From the NCBI GenBank assembly GCA_030272585.1, contig BSYQ01000003.1, positions 4,650,001-4,714,000 of the forward strand: 64,000 nucleotides of DNA, in the 5' to 3' direction. Below the pieces are notes generated by a model, which was not told the origin of the DNA, made no database searches, and was given only the letters and a program-made list of their open reading frames with translations. Both the position numbers and the translations under genes were made by a program. The DNA comes from Bryopsis sp. KO-2023 (taxonomy: Eukaryota; Chlorophyta; Ulvophyceae; Bryopsidales; Bryopsidaceae). Of the stretch, positions 1 to 11,210 are shown one piece after another (the stretch's first letter is position 1; each line of letters opens with the position of its first letter).

Positions 1-338
1 AAAAGGGGATCTCGCCTCCCACCCTCTAAAAACCACTTCAACGAAATCCCCCAGAAAAGTAACATCCTCTCGACACCCACCCACACAAGGGTCAAGAACA
101 GGAGGGGGAAAAAAAGACACGAAACAGATAAACCACCACCAGTATTCCCAATTTTCTTTCCAACCCCCTTTCTGTTCCCCCTTCCCCCCCCTCCTCTTCT
201 TTGCTGACCCCCCAGCAAACCAGCTAAATTCAAGACTGTCGGAAAAGAAAAAGAAAAAAAAACGGCACCCAGTCGAAAACCGAAAAGCGAGATCCTGAGA
301 ATGGATCATTTTTTCGGGGAAAAACGGAGTTGAGCATC
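1..338. other. Region downstream of the Kazal-like gene
   Basis: This is the presumed 3' UTR and flank of the minus-strand Kazal-like gene, with C- and A-rich runs. I see no second gene before the window edge. Confidence 0.4.
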
Positions 339-1200
339 TTAGAGTCTCCTTCGCAGGAGTCGCCGGCCTTCAAATCCATTGAAGAAATCATCAAATGGAT
401 CGTCGAAAATTTGCAACGGGTCCAAAGGATTGAACCCACCACCGCCACCACCACCATTGTTATTTTTCTTACGATTTCCGTTCCCGCCCCCACCGCCTCC
501 ACTAAGCGGGCTGACCACCACATCCAAGAATCCATGACCAATGTCACGAAGGGCTGAAAACGTTCAAAACACACACACACACACCAGAGGCTCACCTTGG
601 TTTTCAAGGCTGAAACTGCAATCATCCATGGAAGAAAAAAAACAAAACAAAACAAACCACTGGATATAGCCCAGCATGGAAAAATACCTCCTGCTAGGTT
701 AAATCACCAGAGCAGCCAGCACAAAGCTGGGAATTCAACTTCGAATGAAACTGGCAGGATCTTACCTTCAGGAATCCCGAGCAAGGACCCACTGCGGAAG
801 TCATCAGCGCAAGGCACTACAGTAACCCCTTCCTCCCTGGCTATACATGGATTTGGGTAGGTGTTGCCTTCTGAATCGCAAACGACCTCCTGACTGCAAA
901 CCATTGCATCGCCACCCCCACCCCCACCGCCACCCCGACGACCACTGCCGTTGTGGTCCTTCCCGCCGCCTGTTACGCCAGATAGAGCCCCTGGGCACAG
1001 AAGAAAACAAACAAAGAACTCGAATCGGATTGACTACCTGGAGCAGACGAGATTCTGATCGGCCAGCCAACAACCACACAGGTTCCTGTAGAACTGCAAA
1101 ACCCACCGTGGACAAATTGCGGCAAACCCCAGTCGTCATCTCCCAGCGTCCCCACAACGCAGATCGACATGGCAACGACGAACAAGATTGACGGCCGCAT
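339..1200 (-). CDS. Secreted Kazal-like, glycine-rich protein (about 200 aa)
   Basis: Three exons read on the minus strand: 1200-1038, 990-766 and 553-339 (introns GT-AG, all phase 1). The start gives a clear signal peptide (MRPSILFVVAMSICVVGTLG), so the product is probably secreted. Exon 2 encodes a short Gly run, then a Kazal-like cysteine module (VCDSEGNTYPNPC, then a Cys 12 residues later). The 'TYxNPC' core is typical of Kazal-type serine protease inhibitors, though the domain is shorter than a classical six-Cys Kazal. The last exon is Gly/Asn-rich and ends in an aromatic/acidic stretch and a very basic tail (RRLLRRRL). A wall or extracellular-matrix protein with a protease-inhibitor-like domain is the best reading; inhibitory activity is inferred only. 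A (CA)n tract lies in intron 2. Confidence 0.7.
569..584. repeat. (CA)n microsatellite in Kazal-like gene intron 2
   Basis: An uninterrupted run of CA units just upstream (on the minus strand) of the last exon. Confidence 0.8.
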
Positions 1201-1833
1201 GGTGGCTGCTGCTGGTTGCGTTTGGGAAATTTTGCACGCGCCTCGCGGACCGATCCACGAGCTTCGAGCAACGAAATCCACGCCGCAACCGAAAGCTATC
1301 GCACGGCGTCGGAACCAGAGACAAAAAGCGATTCGACCTCCACCCGTTTGAGACCACCACGTTTTCTCACCCTGATCCGACAACAGAACATGATTGATGG
1401 GACGGGGATGAACGTCGGTGTGGTGAGGGGTGGGTGAATGGGGAACTTCGGAGTACTGGGACACGAACCACTCGTGCAGGGTTTCCTTGACGGCGATGCT
1501 GTTTGTGTTGTGGATCGCAAAGCTGATGGCAGATTGATAACATGAATTTACCAGGCCAAATTCGGGGGGTGAGTACCCATGTTGATGAATTCGATATGCC
1601 TGCTGTTAAAAACCCTGAGGTCGAGAACAGAACAAAAATGTTGAGATGTCATCGTCCACCCTTGCTTCTCCATTCCAAAGGATACCGTCGATCAGCCCCC
1701 ATGTCTTGTCCGAAAGTCAACCAAAAAAAAAACGGGTGTGTGCTGCCCAGATGAATTCAAACCCCCAACTCCACCAATGGCTCCTTTATCAAAAACGAAG
1801 CCATACGGGCTCGATTCCTGGATTAAAAAATGA
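1201..1833. other. Intergenic: upstream of the Kazal-like gene, downstream of the 1834-3609 gene
   Basis: Short overlapping ORFs occur in all frames without recognisable domains. I read it as the 5' UTR/promoter of the Kazal-like gene and the 3' flank of its neighbour. No TATA box stands out. Confidence 0.4.
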
Positions 1834-3609
1834 TCAGTCAAACTGCTGACGGAGGACCATTTCAGCCTCCGTTTTCCATGACCCAATCGAGCTCTGTCCT
1901 TTCGTTCTCTTCTGCTTTTCTCTGTCTCTGCGATCAGTGTTTTTCCGCGGCAACGCAGCCGAGCCACCCTTATCCATGAACTGGGCAACCTCCATGGAGG
2001 AGCCGCCCTTCTTTGGAACAACATCGGCTCCGCCACCCATCAATGCGATCTGACAAGTGTGGAAAAGGAGTAATTCAGTTGTTGGGTAGTTGGTGGCACT
2101 TTGTACGGTTAAGACTCTGGACTGTGGTATTTCAAGGGACTATGGTTGGTACAGGGGTTGTACTTTTTAAATGTAAGAAGAATGTGAATTCAACACCAGA
2201 CAAAAAAAATTGTGTTGGGAAGGTGGACCCTTTCTGATTCCGAAAAGCACTCTGGAACAAGGACGCCAGCGAAACCTGAACCTGCCTTCCAGTATTTGCA
2301 CTGACATATCACCAGATATAGGCATTGTATGCAAACTGGGGAGTGGCGGCCAAAACTCAGATGTAGACATGCAAAGGCACGATATTACCTGCTGCTCCGT
2401 ATACTGAGGGCCTTGGGCGTCTTCCTGGACTTTATATCTCTTTGCTTCGGCACTGATCACCGCACCCGCTGGCAATCCCCTCTTAGCAGCTTCGCTGAAC
2501 AAATCAACGCAAGCAACCATCATGTCTCCACACACACACGTGCTTTCCATTCCACCAATTTTTTTTACACTAATCGTTGATTGAGAACCATTTATTTTTC
2601 TGCCTATTCACCTTTTGGAAGGACCGATGGTAGGAGCCAGCGACGATATGTCGAAATTTTCGCCTGGTTTCTTTCTTTTTTTGGCTGGTGCAGGGTTGGT
2701 TTTTTCCACTCCAGCAGGACGAACTGCTGCCCCATGGTGAGGGTTCACAGCAAGGGGACGAGTAGCTTCTGGATCCAGAAAATCAGGAATCCCTTCTATC
2801 TAAAAAGACATCACCACCAAGAGGGTGTTTTTTTTCTCAGCATCACCCCTGGATGAACGCTGTGGATGAACGCTGTGATTTCCAGTTGAAAAAAGCAAGA
2901 GCATGCATATTAATTTCGGGTGTTTTTATTTTTATTTTTTTTCTCAGTTGAAAGGCTGCAGAAACTTTTCGACATCCATAAATGTAGGAATTTCAGTTTA
3001 CCTCAGAAAAGACATCGGCAGGGCTGGGCAGAATTCCAGCTTCCCCTTCATTGTTTTTCTCTCCATAGTCTTCCAGAATGTTTTGGGCACCCCCAGCTTC
3101 CCCCAGGCCATCGTCATAGCTGCCATGAAAAATGGATAAAATCATATCTAATGAACACCTGGGCAATTCATTTTCTCCCTAGAAGGGCATTCAACATCGA
3201 CAATCTGTTTAAAATAAATTATCACAGGTCTTAGCAAGTACATGTTTTAACAGGAGTGGATAGGCAGTTTCACTTCAGCCCTACAAAACTATTCAACTTC
3301 ACCAGAAACTCAATTTGTGAAGGTACCCACCCTATTCTACCACTCATGGCCTAACACCAACTCCTGAAGAAAAAGACTACCTCGACTCCGACGACCCTTC
3401 ATCGCTGTCGCTGGATTCCCCAACCGGGACACCACCACCACCACCTTAATTTGAGAAGCAACGTGTCACAAATCCCCCACACACTCTGTAAAACGCAACA
3501 AGGTTCGATTCTACCGAGCTACGACCCCACCGAAGAAGTTCCGTTCCGTGGGTTGCAACTCTTGTTCAGACGTCGCGCTCTTGGAGTCGTCAGACGAAGA
3601 TTCGGACAT
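1834..3609 (-). CDS. Uncharacterised conserved-looking protein, probably nuclear (about 256 aa)
   Basis: Six exons on the minus strand: 3609-3531, 3444-3381, 3119-3002, 2799-2612, 2494-2389, 2049-1834; all junctions agree in phase. The protein opens with an acidic Ser/Asp/Glu segment (MSESSSDDSKSATSEQE), a Gly run and a second acidic patch (GESSDSDEGSSES). Next come a short motif ILPSPADVFSE followed by GIPDFLDP, a basic stretch (AKKRKKPGENFDIS), a segment RGLPAGAVISAEAKRY, and a C-terminus ending WKTEAEMVLRQQFD. The LPxPxDxF...PDFL pair loosely recalls the UPF0690 (human C1orf52) family, which I would test but not assert. Composition suggests a disordered, nuclear, RNA- or chromatin-associated protein; that is inference. 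It diverges from the p25-alpha gene about 460 bases away. Confidence 0.65.
2101..2196 (+). repeat. Diverged dispersed repeat, copy 1
   Basis: Lies in intron 5 of the minus-strand gene at 1834-3609 and resembles 31895-31992 in the same order of short blocks. No ends, inverted repeats or coding capacity are visible. Confidence 0.45.
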
Positions 3610-4071
3610 GGTCCGCTGCAGAAACAAAACCTTTTTTTTCTCCCAAATTACAACTAAAAATGCGACACGAATCAGCCACGATCGGGTCTTTCCGCCGCGA
3701 ATCGATTGAATGCAAACGATCACAAAATTTGGCCCCAGAAAAGAAAAATCGAGCCATCCAACTCCACCGCAACGTTCCAGCCGCCTGCGTTGAGCATCTC
3801 CAGCCCATCATCGCTAGAAGAGTTTGATGCACGAAGCCTCACCTGCAGTTGCTGGCATCGGTATCGAAACCATTCGCCATGGACACAAATTCGACGAACC
3901 AAACGCATGAAGAAGTCATGGGATCTGGTGCGGCGACCACGGTTGTCTTCTTGTGCTATCCTTCATCTGACTCGAGTGGGAGCTTCGGTTTCGCCAACGC
4001 ACCCCACCCTTACAGCGACCCTTGTTACAGAAACAGAGGACGACGCTGACAAGAGCATCTTCAGGGGGGAG
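3610..4071. promoter_or_regulatory. Shared upstream region of two divergent genes
   Basis: About 460 bases separate the divergent start codons of the 1834-3609 and 4072-6816 genes, so both 5' UTRs and promoters must share it. No TATA box or other motif is convincing. The short ORFs across it have no recognisable domain. Confidence 0.4.
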
Positions 4072-6816
4072 ATGACGAGCGAAAGTCCAACAAAAGATGC
4101 AGATACACCACGGTGAGACCCAATCATAGAACGGACAATGGCGTGCGTGCTTTGGATGTCTTTGTTCGTTGGATGGTGCTGGTGGGGCGTTGACACATAT
4201 TCACTCGGTTGCTGTGTGCGCGTTGAACTCAGTGCAGGGCGCTGGCACTGGCGAGCGTTTTCTCGAGGGGTGGAGCGACTCAGCAAGCTATACGGGTGTT
4301 TTTGACGGTGGACAAGGAGGGGCGTGGGTTCATCGACCAACAAAAGATGATCCGAGCGTTGGCCGACTTGGGCGTGCTTGAAAAGATGAAGGCCACAACT
4401 CTTGGTATGGTAGGATGTGGTGCTTTGCCTTGGGGTGGCATATCTGAGCAACTGTTGGTGTGCGGCTGTGGCATGTGAAACACTGTTGTATTAATATTGG
4501 CGACAATTCCATCAGGGCGGTTCATGACGAAGGAGCTAAAAACGCTGGGAATAGCAAAAGATGGTTTGGTGAGCCTCGAGCAGTTCGTCTTGGCATTTGA
4601 AACTTTGGCCAGGTTTCAAGCTCGAGCTGAGAAGAACAACTGGCAGTCAATTCGATCGACGCTCCCACAAGTGCCACCAGGTGAGTTTTCGTTACAAGGT
4701 GGGCTTGCCTTGGGGTATTTGCTCGAGATACAGCCCGAGGTAACCTGTGGGTTTTTTTGTGGTGTCCCAGGCTATGAGGCTAATTCTACCTTGAAACGAT
4801 GCTTTCGATATTTCTGTGGGGCCAACAGCACATCGGGAGGCGGGAAAAGGCCCAACGACTACAAGTTGATGATAAATGGGGAGCGATTTGCAAAGATTTG
4901 CATGGACGCAGGACTTGTCGAGCCAGAAGGTCAGCTATGTTCGATCGTATCAAACTGTCCAATTCGAGAGTAACTCTTGTATTGAAGCATCCCTCCCCCG
5001 TTCCCCCTGCCAGGCCAGCTGCCGCCGTTTGCTGTGGATATCGTCTTCACACGATGCAAGCCTGGTGGAGATAGATATCTTCCATACCGCCAGTTTCTTA
5101 TCGCACTGGCGAGTTTGGCACAAGAAGCAGGACTCACATTCGAGGAAGTCGTCAGCAGACTGGGATGCAGGAACACAAACGCCCAAGTGGCCATGGAGAC
5201 ATCAAGATCAAGACGGGTATCTGCTCGATTTCTATCTGTGGAGCTTTTTCAGACAGCCACTGTCAGAAATTTCCATGCAAGAAGTATGGTACTTATCTCT
5301 CAAGTGTCCCTAGGCTTCGGACGTACCATCTTCTCACGAACCCCCCTCCCCTGTGAAAGGTAGCTTTTCGCTGCCTCGCCCTCACAGTCCTCAATCGGGT
5401 GTCATGACATCATCTCCATCCCGCAATAGAATGACGCCCCCAACCAGCTGCTCACCCAAGGGTTTCCATGAGCAGATGGGTAGGACTTTTGAAGAGATGG
5501 CTTCAAACGTAAGCGCAGCACACATGCATGGAGGGTTTTTTCGGGGGGTTTCATCTCATAGTCTATTCAAGCCTCTAGACCTCTTTCTTTGGGACTTTGA
5601 CTTGTTGAATTGCAAGTTGAGTATCTAAAATAACGCCTGAAACAATTCTGAAACGGTCACAGGCAAGGCATGCAACAGTTGCTGGTATCCAGCAAGAGAT
5701 GTCCACGCACAAATCTCGGTTAATGAGCAGACTGCAGCAGCTGGAAAGCCTGCTGGGAGCACCCAAAGGAGCGCGAAGTCTTGCCAGCGACCCAAACACC
5801 CCTGCAGAGCCTGTGGACATTCAAGAGAGGCTATCTACGGCCCGAGGAACATTCGTGCTTCAACCAGATCCTGCAAAATCAATCAACGTTTCGAAAATTG
5901 CCTCAGTTGTTGTGGACGAGGTAATTGTGAATACATTTCATTTTTTTTTTTGGGTTTTCAGTTGCGTTTTTGTGTTGCTTTTGGAAACGGGTTCTCTTGG
6001 CTTTGATGGGTGTCTGACAAGGTTCACGAGCAGATGGAATCAATGAAGAACGCACTCGTCCAGGCCGTCGACGAGCAGTTCAAGTCTCTTCAGGGTCGTC
6101 TCCAGGCGGGGGAACAAGCGAGATCTTATGTGAATGAAGTTCGGTTGCAAGATATGGGCTCCAGAACGGCACAGCTTGAAGCACAGGTCAGTGTGTGTCT
6201 GTGTGTATCCCACATTGCGATTCCTGGATGCATCCTGTTTTTTTTTCACTGTTGGTCGATCTGTGTCGTGCCTCCGTGCGCTTGCAGACCCGGGGGCTCC
6301 AATCGGTAGCCACAGCTCAAGAGCGTGCAACCCACACGGAAGATGTGGTTGCTGCTCTCTCCAACCGAGTGGCGTCCATGGAACACCTGAAGGACGTATC
6401 CACCGGCCTAAAGACCAGGATTGGGATCATGGAGGAGGCCGTGAACAAACTGAGTGCAAGAAGGAACGACGCCGAGAACCGTCTCCAGGACCGAAGTCCG
6501 TCAGTGGAGGCAGCATCAGAACTGGACCACAAGGGAAACATTCGTGCAAGAAAGCAGAAGGAGCCATCTTCAGACAGATGGGAGGCACGTGTGGAGTCTA
6601 TGTTGCGGCAGGTAGGCCGCACCCTCCATCTCCACCTAACATCCTTTTTCTACAGTGTTTTCGATTTCCCACTTATTGTGGCTTTTGCGAGATTGTGCCT
6701 AGGTGGTCGGTAGAGTAGACCAGTTGGAAGCCAAGATTCAAGAAGAACAACAACTGACGCTGCGTGCATTTGAGGCTATCCTCAAGGGGCAACAGAACAG
6801 GTCGACACAAAACTGA
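4072..6816 (+). CDS. EF-hand / p25-alpha (TPPP-like) / coiled-coil protein (about 596 aa)
   Basis: Ten exons: 4072-4112, 4238-4404, 4516-4680, 4771-4929, 5014-5216, 5314-5508, 5663-5920, 6022-6186, 6288-6611, 6703-6816. Residues about 20-110 form a calmodulin-like helix-loop-helix region (VFLTVDKEGRGFIDQQKM). Residues about 125-230 match the p25-alpha/TPPP fold: CFRYFCG, an FAKICMDAGLV stretch, FAVDIVFTRCK and LPYRQFLIALASLAQEAG. The remaining ~330 residues are Ser/Pro-rich and then predicted coiled coil with many Gln/Glu/Arg. TPPP proteins bind and bundle microtubules and their family distribution follows cilia, so an axonemal or centriolar role is likely (inference). The EF-hand region plus long coiled-coil tail makes it much larger than animal TPPP. 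The start in a 41-nt exon 1 is chosen by phase with exon 2. Confidence 0.8.
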
Positions 6817-7588
6817 TGCAAGCCAAGCAAGACACTAGCAATCCACAGAGAATACACAGGAAATTCGATCGTAAGGCTTCGTTGTTACACGGATATCCTA
6901 GCCGACACACATCTGGTTTGATTCTTGGGTTTTTCAAGGAGAATTAGGCGAAAACAATGTGCTTATTTTAGCTAAAGATTTCAGACATCGAAAAGAAAAA
7001 AAAAATACACCAGTCTACGGAAATATCTCTAAGTCTACCAAGGCAACGAAGCCATTTCTTTCTTCCAAAAAAGAACATAGGCTGCAACTTCAAATGTACT
7101 CAAGAGAGGAAAGGAAGACAGTCCCGACCAGCTCTGACCAAAGGCTCACCGCTGGAAACATCCACTGTTCCTCTTCGATTTGCACAGATGTTGAACATTC
7201 TTGACCACGAATCTTCCTAAAAAAAGTCTCCAACCTACTGCCTGCACAACTGCTGGCTGATAACAGCCAATTCCACCAAACAGCCATATGTCCGTCTAAG
7301 CAACAGTGACTGTGTGCCCCATGAAATTCCCACACCCTACTTCTCTGCCCTACATTGCACCCCCTCCCCCACCCACTCTTCTCTCCCCCCCTTTCAAATA
7401 AACCCCGCTTGGCACTTAAATTTAACAATTTCAATCAATACTTTTCCCTTGCACTCCCATACTCTCAGAACAAATCCCAAGGGTTCGCACGGGACTCCCA
7501 CGGGCCTAAAAAAAATTAAGTAAAGAAAAAAAAAAAAAAAAAGGTTGACTTGAGTATTTTTTTCTTTTTTTCTCAGTTGGTACATTCC
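6817..7588. other. Convergent intergenic spacer
   Basis: This holds the 3' ends of the p25-alpha gene (plus) and the zinc-cluster gene (minus). It is A-rich near 6990-7010, C/T-rich near 7340-7400, with a long poly-A run near 7525-7545. No coding feature is supported. Confidence 0.5.
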
Positions 7589-10500
7589 TCACATCCCAAG
7601 GGGTGCCTGCATATGACGGCCAGAGCCCGCTGACCGTCCTGCCAAGACTTGCTCGTTTTCGTTTCTCAGAAAATCCATCGTCATAAAATTGGAATCGTCG
7701 TTCAAAGGATCGTCGGATGAGCCGTTCAAATCCCCATCGTCCCCAGGGAGGTCACTGGGAATAAACGAAGATGGGGACACAACCTGGCCAGGGTCCAACA
7801 AGCACTTTTCTCGCTCGCAGTCCATACAAGAGTCTTTCAGACGGTGGGGCTTCCTGTGGGGCTTGACTTGGCCGCACAGAACGCACACCTTCATGAATGG
7901 CTGCGAAAGAGTACATAATGTACACAGCCCGGAGCTAGAAAATTCAACAGATATCCTCTGATCGCCGCATCCTGGGCAGCATGCCAGTTGTTGCATTTCC
8001 ACCTTGCAATCCAGAGTGTGACCAATAGCAAAATCCAGTTCGGAAACACCGTCCCCATGACCGACAGCCCTCCGTCTCTTTGCTTGGCCATGAGGAATGG
8101 CATCCAAATTGGTCCGTTTCAATCCCCCGGTCTCCAGATCGCTTCCAGGTGACCCATTGCCAGGAGGGACCCTCTTGATAACTTTTGGCTTTCGCTTGCG
8201 TGAGCCTATTGGCTTTTGCACAAGAAGTCGAATCGGATTTCCATGGGTGTGCACCCTCGAGTGATGACTGGCTTGACCTTGGTCCCGAAGAACTGGTTGC
8301 ATAATGCTGACCCCTGGTGTTGTGAGGTGGGTGTCTTGCCCTGGGTTAGTCACATTGTTCCCAGAAACCACTTTCAGCCCCTCATCATGTTCGCGGTTGG
8401 CATTCGCAAGACTCTCTGCTATTGCAGACCACTCCCTGCTCCCTGACCCCTGGCTGTCGACCGAAGCTCCATCAGGGGGATCTATCCATGGTAGGTCCAT
8501 TATGGGCTGAGGTGCTCGGCTCGATTGAAACGGAAAGGAGGCAGTCTTCCCATGGCCGCCCACCGACGACACCCTGTGCGTGGCTTGACTCACTATCTGT
8601 TGGGGTATGGACGGAGCCAGGTGGGATTGCTCACAAGACTGTATGGGTTGGAAATTCGTCAAATCGATGGCATCCTGCCTAGGCACTGGGGCATGCACTG
8701 CTGAAGATCGCTGAGATGGCACGGTCGTGTATTGCAACCGGCCATCCGCACCTCCCCCAATCACACCCACACTTGCACCACTTCGGAACTCATCATTCAA
8801 ATCCCCTCCATCATGCACTCCCAAGCCAAACAGGGACAAGTCCACAGAGTTATCCGGAGCGTCAAAGATTTGATGGTCCTGATCCATGCCACCTCCGATT
8901 CCCTGAAAGTCAAAGACCTCAGGGTCTCTGGCAGTCACACCACTGACAATACGGTTCCGAACAGCGTTCGCTCCATAATTTACAAGACTGCCCCGTGTGG
9001 GTACAGCCCTAGTCCCATTCGGATCCAGTAGGGATGATACAACCGGGTTCAGACTGTTCGTCGCACCAAAAGGGTTCACATTTCCACTGCCAACCAGTCC
9101 AAGGGAGCGCTGGGGCTGCATTCCATAACTCCAATTGCAGTTTCTAGGTCTGGACAGCCTCGAGTCACTCAACATCGGTCCATGCAAACGAAATTGCTCC
9201 AATTCAGAGTTCGCCAACAGAGGAGTTGCAGGCCTCAGTCTGGAGTAAGGATCCGACCGAAGAATCTGGACGGGTCTGGGCTGGTTTACATGGTGCAAAG
9301 GTAGAGGATCTATCGAGCTGAGGGCATTGCTTGGTGCGGTGAGTGACATGACCGGGGCACCCCTGGAGGGTTCCAGATGACCATTGGTCAGACGATGCCT
9401 CTCGAGAGGCTTGCTGAATCCAGTCAGCACGTTGGCACTCGGCGTCTGACTGGTAGCTCGAGTTCCGCTGGCTGGATACTGTGCTTGCTTTGCCATCATC
9501 ATCATTTGAGGGCTCTTGAGATATCCGAACGACCGCAGCTGGCTACGTTTCACAGACCTCTGGTTGGACCTCGGACCGTGTCTCAGGCAACATGCCCTGC
9601 ACCAGTGTTGCAATCCTGTGTCGTCCTTGCTGTCTCTGTAAAAACCGGAGGCCGGCTTCACCACACCACACTTCGAACACCTCTTCTCCAGCACATTCGG
9701 CAGGATTTTCTTCTGCTCCTGCCGCTTCGGCCTCTTGGAAACCAACAGGCCATCTTCTGCATCTTGGTGATCTGCACCCAATTTCCCCCCTCGAGTTTGA
9801 CAGACGGTGCATTTCTTTGACATCCCATCTGGCTGTGCTGCATCACTTTTGAAGCAATTTGGAGGTTTCTCCACCAGACACCACTCGCATTTTCTTGATC
9901 CCGTACCCTTCCCACTCCCTGTTTCTGCGAGACCTGCATCTGGTGGAATATTGCCTCCATTGGTGTTTTCTTCCCCATCGTTCCCCTCCCTCCCAAACGA
10001 TTCTTGCTTCAAACCCTCCGACAAATGTCCTGGGTATGTCGAGCCCTCCGGCAACTTCTTCACCAAAGGCATCGACCTGGGAGTGAAGCACCCTTGCCCC
10101 ACTCCCATTGGGCTGACCATATTCTGCCATGCCGGCGTTGCAAGGGTCCGCATCCTACCGAAACGGCTATGGACATCCTCCCTGAGACTCCAACCATTCA
10201 GTCTTTGTTTCAGGGGTGGGTCATTGCAGTCTTTCGACATCCAGTTTGAAAAAAAACGACAGTGCTGGCAACTGTATCGATTGGGACCCCGGCAGTCCAG
10301 ACACTGAAATATCCTTGAATTTGTGCACAAAACTGTATTTCTTGGAAAATTGTTCCTGTTGAGGGACACTGACACGAGCAGCCCCAGAGGAGTGTTCCCA
10401 ATGAGGGAAATAGGCCCGGCAGGTTCGGGGAGGGTGACATCGTCCAGGCTTCTGCAAATCTGAACACCGTTCAGGTCCCACAGGCAATCAGAAAAGTATG

Positions 10501-11210
10501 GGCCATCCTGTCGGAGCAGTTGCTCCGCGTGCTCGCAGAGCTTGCTTTTCTCGCACCATTCTGCACACGATTGAAGAAAATGTAAAGAAAGAGAAGGGTG
10601 GAACTGGGTGGTTTCAACTGGATGTGTGTAACTGTGGGGATTTCCTGGCTCCAAAACGTGAAAGAAAACCAGGCTGGGACTGTGTACCTTCGTATGTGGA
10701 GAGAGTGGACTGCCAGCCACACTGCAAAACCTCCCAAACTCCCCGCATTTTTTCGCAATCGCAAGCCAGCATGTAATTCTTTTCGCATCCCATCCCATCT
10801 TTGGACCGAAAGAGCATCGGGACGGCCAAAACATAATGAACCTTGGCCTTTTTTGCTCCTTCCGCATCCTGCCAGGGCAAAAACAATCTCTGTTATTATC
10901 ATTCATTGATGTGTTTGCTGACAATTTGGTTTCGGTCGGGAGGATGTGTGCTGGGGATCTGTGTGCTGGGTTTGCAACGCAAATCGTGCGAAACACATCC
11001 ATGCAAATTCACTTTGTCGTGCGCGACACAACGTAACGTCTGGACGGAGCCCACCTCACTCTCTCCTTCCGGGAAGTCAGGCACCGCGTAACACTCTATG
11101 CAGCGCTCCAGGTGGCAAGCCACCAGCCGGTGAAACGAAGGAGCGACTTCTTGGCTTTCGTCAGGCTTCTTGGCAGCCGACAAGCCAACCGTTCTTGGCG
11201 GAGAGCTCAT
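7589..11210 (-). CDS. Large multi-zinc-cluster protein, function unknown (about 1102 aa)
   Basis: Three exons: 11210-11055, 10868-10688 and a very long 10560-7589. Many Cys/His clusters are visible. N-terminal: CHLERCIEC, then a stretch with CEKNYMLACDCEKM, then FQCLDCRGPNRYSCQHC. Central: CEWCLVEKPPNCF...CTVC, and RCSKCGVVKPASGFYRDS followed by CRACC. C-terminal: CCPGCGDQ...CTLC and VCVLCGQVKPHRK...CMDCEREKC. The central CxxC...FY...LQ..CRxC pattern is the short zinc ribbon seen in many HNH-associated and algal proteins. Between clusters the chain is long, Ser/Pro/Asn-rich and probably disordered. No enzymatic domain is recognised. A nuclear zinc-binding regulator is plausible, but N-terminal clusters like these also occur in transposon-derived genes, so I give no function. 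Confidence 0.65.

Noticed and set aside
3500..3520. GGTTCGATTCTACC resembling a tRNA B box
   Set aside because: No A box, acceptor stem or cloverleaf at suitable distance; lies in an intron of the minus-strand gene.
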